This document shows, one piece after another, positions 34,801 to 43,800 of a stretch of DNA of 64,000 nucleotides; positions within the stretch are counted from its first letter, which is position 1; each line of letters opens with the position of its first letter. The stretch covers positions 14,665,498 to 14,729,497 of the forward strand of contig OU964921.1 in NCBI GenBank assembly GCA_918807975.1, read 5' to 3'. A program made the position numbers and the translations under genes. This stretch comes from Aplidium turbinatum. Its lineage: Eukaryota > Chordata > Ascidiacea > Aplousobranchia > Polyclinidae. The notes beneath the pieces are model-generated. The model saw nothing but the letters and a program-made list of their open reading frames with translations. It was not told the DNA's origin and did no database searches.

Positions 34801-37800
34801 ATAAAGGTAAGGGGGGTGCCCTTGATAGGGGTAATTACAGAGGCTTGAAGCTGCTTGACCAGACCATGAAAATACATGAGAGAGTGACAGAACAATTGAT
34901 TAGGCAACAAGTGCAGATTGATGAAATACAATTCGGCTTCATGCCAGGTCGAGGTACAACTGACGCCATCTTCATCAAAGAAGACTCTCTATATGGCCTT
35001 TGTAGACCTAGAAAAAGCCTTTAATCGAGTGCCAAGGAAGGTGATCTGGTGGGCCATGCGAAAGCTGAGTGTTGAGGAATGGCTAGTACGGATACTCGGA
35101 TAGTGCAATCAATGTACCTGAATGCTAGGAGCTATGTGCGTGTTGGGGATGGGCACAGCCACAGTAACACTTTCAAAGTAGGCGTAGGTGTGCATCAGGG
35201 TGATGTATTGAGCCCACTGCTCTTCATCATTGTCCTGGAGGCCTTGTCACTCGAACTGCGCACAGGCTGCCCTTGGGAGCTGTGGTACGCTGATGACCTT
35301 GCCATTATCGACACCTCATTGGAGTCACTACGGTAGTTGACAGAATCGCCGCCTGGAAGAAGGGAATGGAAGCAAAGGGTTTAAGAGTGAACATGGGTAA
35401 GACCAAAATAATGATATCTGGCATCAACCAGAACTCCCTAAGAAGATCAGGAAAGCACCCTTGCTCGGTATGCCTAAGCAGGGCTGCGATTTTCGCCTTT
35501 TTCGGTGATGAGGTCACTCGACACGCGCCATCACTATTCGACAAACGCCGTGCCTTACGGAAAAAAAAAACGAAAAAAAAGAAAAATAAAAAGGAAAAAA
35601 CTGAGAGAGGACTAAACGTCGTCAGGTCGAGAAACAATCGGGGGGGGGGGGCATCACGTGATGCAATCATAAAAGTGCTGACTTACGTAAACTTTCTTGT
35701 GCCAGGTAAGCTACTTCAAAGCAAGGTCTAAAAGCGACACTTCACACGAGAAACTCCCAAGGCGTCAGCGCCGCCATTTTGAACACTGCGGGAGAATGCT
35801 TTGATCGAAGTTCCAACGCCTGGCATCAAAAATTTCGCAGCACACGTTTTGTGCTATTCGACACAATGGGTTTCTTTCATAGATGAAATAACCTAGGCTA
35901 CGTTGAGTTGTCAACGTCTATGCCAGTTTGTATTTCGCCGTTTGAGCCAATTAACAATATTGCTCTGGTAAAATGACTGTTGGATACTTGCTATGAAAGT
36001 TTTTCACATGTAGAAAACAGCCTAGTTTCCGAGCAGATGTTCAGAAATACAGATGAAAAAGCCGCTATTTTTATGGAAAGGAGTTCTCTTCCAGAACATT
36101 TTAAACACTGCTGGAAAATGCTTTGATCAAAGTTCTAACGCCTGCCATCAAACATTTCGCCACACACGTTTCGTGCTATTCGACACAACGGGTTTCTTTT
36201 ATAGATAAAATAACCGAAGTAGGCTACTTTTAGTTGTCAACGTGTTTGCAAGTTTGTATTTATGTCTGACTTATGCACTTGTTGTTCCAAGATTGCAGAA
36301 ATGTTTTGCAATATGAATAAAGAATAGTAGACAGATAAACACGGTTGCAACTCGACTTCCTTCCACTAAAAGAGTTTCTGTTATTACGTAATGGGCGATT
36401 TTGCACTTTCACAAAAGCACACAACCCAGCTAGCAAAACCCATCGTTTTTACATTGATTCAACGTCTGCAGACGTTGAATTACAAAGCATGACATTTATA
36501 AACAAGTTGGCTGGCTGGGAAGTCTGGACATCTGCAGGAAAATGGTCTCGCACCAGGCGAGATGTCATCCTTTGAAAGATTTAACAATGATGGATTTATG
36601 TAGCCAGTGCATGATGACGAAAACAAATTTAAGAATTCCTTTCCGTTATTCAGGCCTCGAAATATCCGGCGGTCATGACCTCCGGAATGACCTCGAATGT
36701 CTGCCGAAGCCGACTCATTGGTCGGTCATAAATGACCGCCGCAAAATTCTTGACAAAAATAGAGCTAATGCAGCAAAAATATATTTTAAATTTGAATTGT
36801 AACAATTGTTTGTTTAACGCGAACAAATACGGAGCTGAAGCAATAATAGTAGGGATGTGCCGATTACAGAATTTTTGCCGATGCCGATTCTTAAATATTT
36901 GCCGATTCCGATTCTTTGGTTAAATGATTAAAGCTGCTTTTAGTTGGCGTTCTACAAGTGGTTGCGATTTTGTTACAAGTTGCTGCCTTTGAAATGTCTA
37001 AAAGCGTTCACTTTGTCGCCTGCTCTAGACAGCATGATTTTTTACGGTAGTTCTTTGCTTCTTGCGCGCTACAAAGTGGTGATAGACACACGTTTTATTT
37101 GTTGCGGAAATCAGTGAAAAGAGAAAAATCGCCATTGCTCACAGAGTGCAAAATAAACGTAGCTTAATGCAGTGTGCAAAATATTATCTTGTGCGGTTTG
37201 CAGTATTTTTCTCGCAGAATTCAAGAAGGTGCCTGAAACAAGAAGATAAAAAGACTAGAGTGTAAAAGAAAATGAACGCAGCGGTATTGAATAATGAATA
37301 ATATACAAAAACCTTTAAATAAGTAACACACCAGCCTTGCATTCAAAGTGCATCAATAGGCGAAAAAAGAAAAACATCTTGTAAATTGTTTTCGACCGCA
37401 GAGTTGCAGCCAATCTTGTTGCTTAGCAAACACGTGAAGATTACCGGGTAGCTGGTTTGATTACGTTTGCGCAATCACACGATTGTTTGTTGAACGCATT
37501 AAGCGTAATAGGCCAATACTTGGAAGTTACTTCTCTCTGCTTAGTAAATTAACATTAAGCAACTTTCAGTGACTACGAATTTTACAACGATTAAACAATA
37601 ATTACAAAGAACATTTCCGCTTTTTAATATTCAAAATTAAAAACACGTAAATTAAAATGCAATATCATCAACTTTTCTCCAGTTGCTGGAGTAAGTCTGT
37701 TCCGTTGAGGCGTAAAAATATTGCCACCTGTGCTAAAAATTCGTTCGCTTTCGATCGACGATGGTGGTGACGAAAGCAATTTATTTTCAATTTTGCTCAG

Positions 37801-40800
37801 CTCAGGAAACATAGTATTGTTTGGTTTCCACCAAATCATTTCTCTTCTTGCTGCGCTAAAAATGTCTGCATTAAAGTATATTCTACAGATCAAAGAAAAC
37901 TCCCTAATTTTGCCGAATGCCGACTAGAGCTGGGACAGCATTTGGCTGTAACATAGTCCGTTTCATGGGTTGAACAAACAATCAAGTAATTATTGCGCAA
38001 ACGAGGTAATCTTTTTTCACGTGTTTACTAAGTGACAAGATTAATTCACTGCAATTCAGCGTCTGAAAAGATACAACTTGCAACTTCACACGTTGTTTTC
38101 CATTGACGCCCTTTGTTTTTTTTTTCTAAAAGCGTTTTGAATCTTTCAGACAGTTGTTCTCATTTTCTTTGCAGTTTATACCCCCTCGCTTTTTCTCTTA
38201 ACTTACTTTTAGCGCCTCGCATACTGGAAGCTAATAACTATTACGTAATAATCCATTTCTCCTTTAACTTCTAACCGTTGTGTAATCATTCAACTTTTAT
38301 ATTTTATATGGTCTGACTTTCTTTTTGAACGTTTTTCGTCATTTCAAAGAAAGAAAGTATTTTGATCTCGTGCCTACTAAACAAGAGTTTACAAAATGGC
38401 GGACAATCGTCATAATTTAGAGTTTTAGACTACCGCTCTCCGAATGCTAGTTGACGCTGATGCGGTTGTTCAAAGAAGCCGTTCTTTGATCGGTATTTCC
38501 ACGCGCTCGCGCTACTTTTGATTAGGAAACTTTGATAAAGAGTCGGCAATTTTTTCCGATGCCGATTCCGATTCTCCAAAAATTGCCGATACCTGCCGAT
38601 TAATCGGCACATCCTTAAATAATAGTACAGGCAATTGCTTTAAAGACCACATTAAAGTGGCCTGGTTAACGAGCTGATGTCAAAAGTAGCCATTTTTACA
38701 TCATTTCAATGCCTTGCAATGTTGCCTTGAAATAAAGTTGTCTGAACTTTTCGGCAGGATATATCGTATTCTAATTTTAACAATGCGGATTATTGCGTTA
38801 CATTGATCGTTTGTTAAAAAGAAACGACACAGAGAAGCAAGTCTCAGCCGGGTTCCGCACGTGCTTAGACGAATGTGGCGACCTTATTTACGCTGATTTC
38901 AATTGTGTTTATAGCGTCATTACACGACTGTCATTAACGCACTGATTTATTTGCAAGCAATCTGTTCCAGTATACTTCAGGGTCGGTTGATTAAGCCATC
39001 AACCATTGCAGAGTTATTGTGTTGTAGAAAATCTTCTTCTACAAACACGACTACTGTAGTGTGATTTTGTGCAAAATGTACATGCAAAAAATATGTCCGG
39101 TTGAGATATTACATGTCCGCTGAAAGGGCCAGTCTAGTAGGACATGCTTGACCGCCGGAAAAAAGTACAAATTTCGAGGCCTGGTTATTTAACTTAAAGC
39201 AGGTGATTGATACAGGAGAAAATAATCGCAGAAGCACACAATAAAGGCTACTGATTACGCAAGTTTTTTACAGCAAGAAAATAGCCTAGTTTCCGACCAG
39301 ATGTTCAGAATCAGAAACACGGATAAGAAAGGTCGCTGGAGTGGACAAGGCAAGGTAATAGGCAAGTTGTAAGAACAGCATAGCTTTGCCCAACTACAGA
39401 TAGGATAGTCTTCAGTTAGTCAGTATCCTATAATGACTAAAAAACGAAAGAATCCTCCGACAACACGGATGGCAAAAGCTTCAGTCGGTCTTACCGAGAA
39501 GCGGTTAAGGTTCAGCAAACAGCGAGTGAAGTGCGGGATCTGTTCAAAGGAGCTATATCGAGAGAAGCATTGCCACGTCACTTTGGAACTTATCATTCAG
39601 GTAAACTTCCGGCTAATAGCGTTTAGTAGCCTAACGTCGCAAAGCATTCTCAATTTTAAACATGTTTAATTTAATAGTGGTAAGCAAAAGCATGCTTAGT
39701 AAAATGCGCCTACTACGTTTTCAGTTTTCAACAATAAAATTTTATAAATAAACTCGTTCATGTGCATAAGGAACAATGCATCGATAGCCTACATTCTTTT
39801 CTCGACGAGACAGTGATGACGTTTCTGAGTTTGCACAAGCAGTTCGGTCAGTGAGCTACCATCTGCAAATACAAGATCAGGCCCTGGCGATAGCATGGCT
39901 TCACTAGATGTTCCAGCTCATCAGGAAGTTGAAACGACCTCTCATGTTGAAGTACCACCAACAATCGAAAGATCTGGGTTTCGGTCTGAAGTTGCAATGT
40001 TGTAGCCTATGAAGGGGCTTGTTTGCCATCTCGGCACACCTTAAATGATGTATAATATTACGCCGTTGTTTCGTATTATCGTAGTATTGTTCTGTTTTCT
40101 TTTATCTGCAGTTCATTTTTCGCTATATCTTCGCTGTGTTTCTTGGTAACTTGCATATTTCACTCTTAACTGTGTTTGCGTGCAGGTACGTGCCTAACCA
40201 TTTACGTATTAAGCGAGACTAAAGAGATGCCAAAGGAAAAATTCTCACAGTAGGCTACGCTAGGTGTATAGCCTAAGGGATTTTTTCTTTTGCGATCCTC
40301 AGTTTCGCGTTTACAACAGTTCTCTTCATCAGAGCAAAACAAACAATATATATACATGTCCGGTAGGTACATAACTTAGCGCTTCATACTCCTTTGCAAT
40401 CACTCAACCAGCGTGCGATTAAAAACTTAAGTGACTCTGATACCACACAACTTGTGCGATAATTTGCGGCCAAACGCTTATAATCTGACTCTTATGACGT
40501 CATATTACTATTCGACAAACAAACGCAGAATTTTTGGTCATTCGACAAGAAAGAAAAAATCGCAACCCTGTGCCTAAGTGAAACCGGTAGAAACTCTATC
40601 TTCTGCACCAATTGCTCCCACTGGGTCCACAAAAAGTGTAGTGGAATTAAAGGGTCACTCAGACCGGACCCACACTACTCATGCCCACGCTGTCAGGACA
40701 CAGCAAGACCGATAGATGGCAGGCCGGTAAGCGAGGTTGAGGTTGAAGGTGGCACACTTGACGTGGTAGCTGACTTTTGCTACCTTGGTGATACCATGTC

Positions 40801-43800
40801 TTCTGGAGGGGGGTGTGAGGAGCATGCGGCTATAACTCGGTGCAAGTCAGCCTGGAAAAAGTTTAGAGAACTCCTCCCTATCCTCACAAGCAAGCAACTT
40901 CCTGCTGCAACCAGAGGACAAGTTTACTCCAGTGGCTCTGAAAAGTTTGCTCTATGGCTCTGAAACGTGGGCTACTTTAGCAAGCACCGTCAAGCGCCTA
41001 CAACGTAATGACAGAGCGATGATAAGATGGACCTGCCTAGTCAAGCCTGAAGACAACATCCAGTTTGAGACTCTTCTATCAAAGCTCAACTTAAAAGATA
41101 TCAGTGAAGTCCTCCAATTAGGAAGACTGAGATGGCTTGGTCTCGTTGAGCGCAGCTCAAGCTGGATCTCACAGGTCAGATGTGTCAACATCGCAGCACA
41201 GTGGGGTCAAGGTGGACCAAAACTTTCTTGGGAAGAACTTGTAAAACGTGACCTTGTAGCCCTGAACATGGACTCTGCCAACCCAATAAATCGCGAGGTG
41301 TGGAAGGGAAGACTTTGTTCTCGACAGACAGACAGACCACACCCTCGACATGAGGATTAATTCATGGCCTGTATTATCAAAATTGGTTGATGATGATTTT
41401 GGGTGACAAAAATTGAGACAATAGCGGGATCTGTAAGAAGACTGTCCTCAGAACTCAGTGTAAAGCTGTATAGCCTACTTTTGTCGGTATGAGATGGAGA
41501 GTTGATATTTATATTCCCCAGAAGCATTTTTTCATTTAGTTTGGCATTTGTAGATTAAAATTTATCACACCTTTTATCACAGCTGGGTGCTAAGTTTAAA
41601 CTATTAGAGGAACAAACAATGGTTCAATATAGACTCACAACTGGACTTTTTCGCAGCTATTTCTTACTCAAAGACGGGCAATTTTCTGGGTGGCAATTTT
41701 CTCGACAGCAATGTTCCCACACGGGCAATCTTCTGGCGGGCAACATTCCCACACGGGCAATTTTCCAGCGGGCAATTATCTGACGGGCAATTTTCATAGT
41801 GCCAAAGTACCGTATTTTACGGACCATAAGGCGCACCGGACTATAAGGCGCACTGTCAACAAATTGCTTTGACTAGTTTTTTGTTCATACATAAGGCGCA
41901 CCGGACCATATATAATAGTATATCGGTACTGGCTTTGAGTGTAGGCAATAAAGCACTACCGCACTTGATCCATAGATAAGGCGCATCGGACCATAAAGCG
42001 CACGATCAATTTATGAGGAAAAAAAAGAATTTAAAGTGCGCCTTATGGTCCGTAAAATACGGTATATATACATATATATATATTATACAGTTACACAATT
42101 ACACATCCTAAAAATATGCACATTGCACACTGCCAAGATTAAGCAGAGCTCTGGAAAGTCTCAGCCGCTGAAGATAAATACTTTTCCAGACGATTAGTTA
42201 TGACAGTGGTTCCCAACCGGGGAGAATTTTGCAATTTGTAAGGGGGAATTTGGTTTTAAGATGGTAAAGCTTTTTAAGTGTAGGAAGTTTGCCTCAGAGA
42301 CTAGAGCTTTAGAAATAGACATTAGACAGTGTTCAAATCATTTTTGAATTAACATGTTTTCACGCACCAACTAAACCTTTGCGACTTCATACTTCTTACT
42401 CAAAAGTTGAGAGTATCAACTCAACAGGTATAATAATGAAAAAAGTAAACAAAGCTTGACTGTAAAATACATCGACTCTTACATTTTGAATAGGCTATGT
42501 TGTGAATTGCCTTAAAACTTGCCTGAGTTCATTTGTATTTGTTGATTGACACCTTTGTTTCACTTACTCTGTATTGTGCCTGTGTTCCTTGTGCGTTGAC
42601 TAATCAGTTTGTTGCAAACCCGATCAGTTGTACAAGTGTTTAGTTGCCAGTCAGATGCCTAATTCTATTCTCAGTTATGTGGTTTATTTTCAGTAACTCT
42701 TTGTGTTTTTAGATGCTTCACTTCTAAGTTAGTTAAAGCTTTCAATAAAGTAAAGTTTCATCACAGGCTATATTCTTTGATTAAAATATTTTTCAGCAAT
42801 GTTCATCATTAATTATTTTAGCATGAAAAGGAATAGGCCTATTAGAGAGTAAAGAGCTTATTACTAAGTGAGAGCTTAGTTTATCTTTTAAGGAAGCGTT
42901 TCTTAACCGGGGGTGCTAGCACCCCTTGGGGGTGCTGGAATAGACTATAGGGGGTGCTAAATGCATGCAGTATAATATCAAAAAATGCCATTTTACTTTT
43001 CTGCATTTTTTCGTCTTTCAGCCAGTATCAGCAGTTGTCATATCAATGATTGCTGTTTCGAAGTAGCCTACATGATTTGCTGTTATTGTGGTCATCTCCT
43101 AGTCAAGTACGCAACTTGATCCTGAGTACGGTAGTTTGTGAGAACTTACCTGGTGGGTGCTTTGTTGTAATATTGTTGCTCACCTCTCGCTCTAGAAACC
43201 ACCATGGCAAAATACGTTCCCACAAATCACCATATCCAGAGTGGATTCAGCAGCCCTTCTTGGCCGACACGAGTGATGATAATAGACTAAAGGAGGAGCT
43301 GATTGATATGCAGGTGAATCAGAGTTGTCGAACAAAATTTCGTTCTTCCGCTTGCTGATTTCTGGTGTGATCAGTTGACAGCATATCTTTATCTTGCATT
43401 GGCACGGGCAGCATTGGAATTGATCGTTCCATTTCCGACTACCTACCTGTGTGAAAAGGCGATCTCCACCATCCTCCAAATCAAAACAGTTGGCCGGAAC
43501 CGCCTTCAACATGGGTTGCTCCACGATATGACAGTGGCTTTAACCAACACGAAGCCTCGAATAGAGAAATTGGTCACACATAAGCAACAACAGAAATCAC
43601 ATTGATACATGTGTAACTAGTTACCCGGCTGGATAACTTAAGTTTGTCCATGTTCTTTCACTATTCTCGGGTTTTCCTATTTCTTTTATCACCAATAACG
43701 ACAGTAGCCTATAGTTTTGAAGAATAAATAAAATGATCAATTTGTACATCACTTTCCTTTCAATAGTGCAGGCCAAAGTTTTGACATGCTTTTTGATTGC

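Larger units (their letters stand above)
35479..40570 (+). mobile_element. hAT element X (copy 2), target duplication TGCCTAAG
   Basis: Same ends as copy 1 (CAGGGCTGCGATTTT / AATCGCAACCCTG), flanked by exact TGCCTAAG at 35471-35478 and 40571-40578. About 0.5 kb at each end matches copy 1 in inverse orientation; the interiors differ. A separate hAT element sits inside at 36850-38617 and a P90 palindrome at 36425-36520. Confidence 0.9.

Noticed and set aside
31123-35478. Two independent LINEs side by side
   Set aside because: The target duplication AAGTATGCCAT and the continuing protein sequence show that one LINE is inserted in the other.
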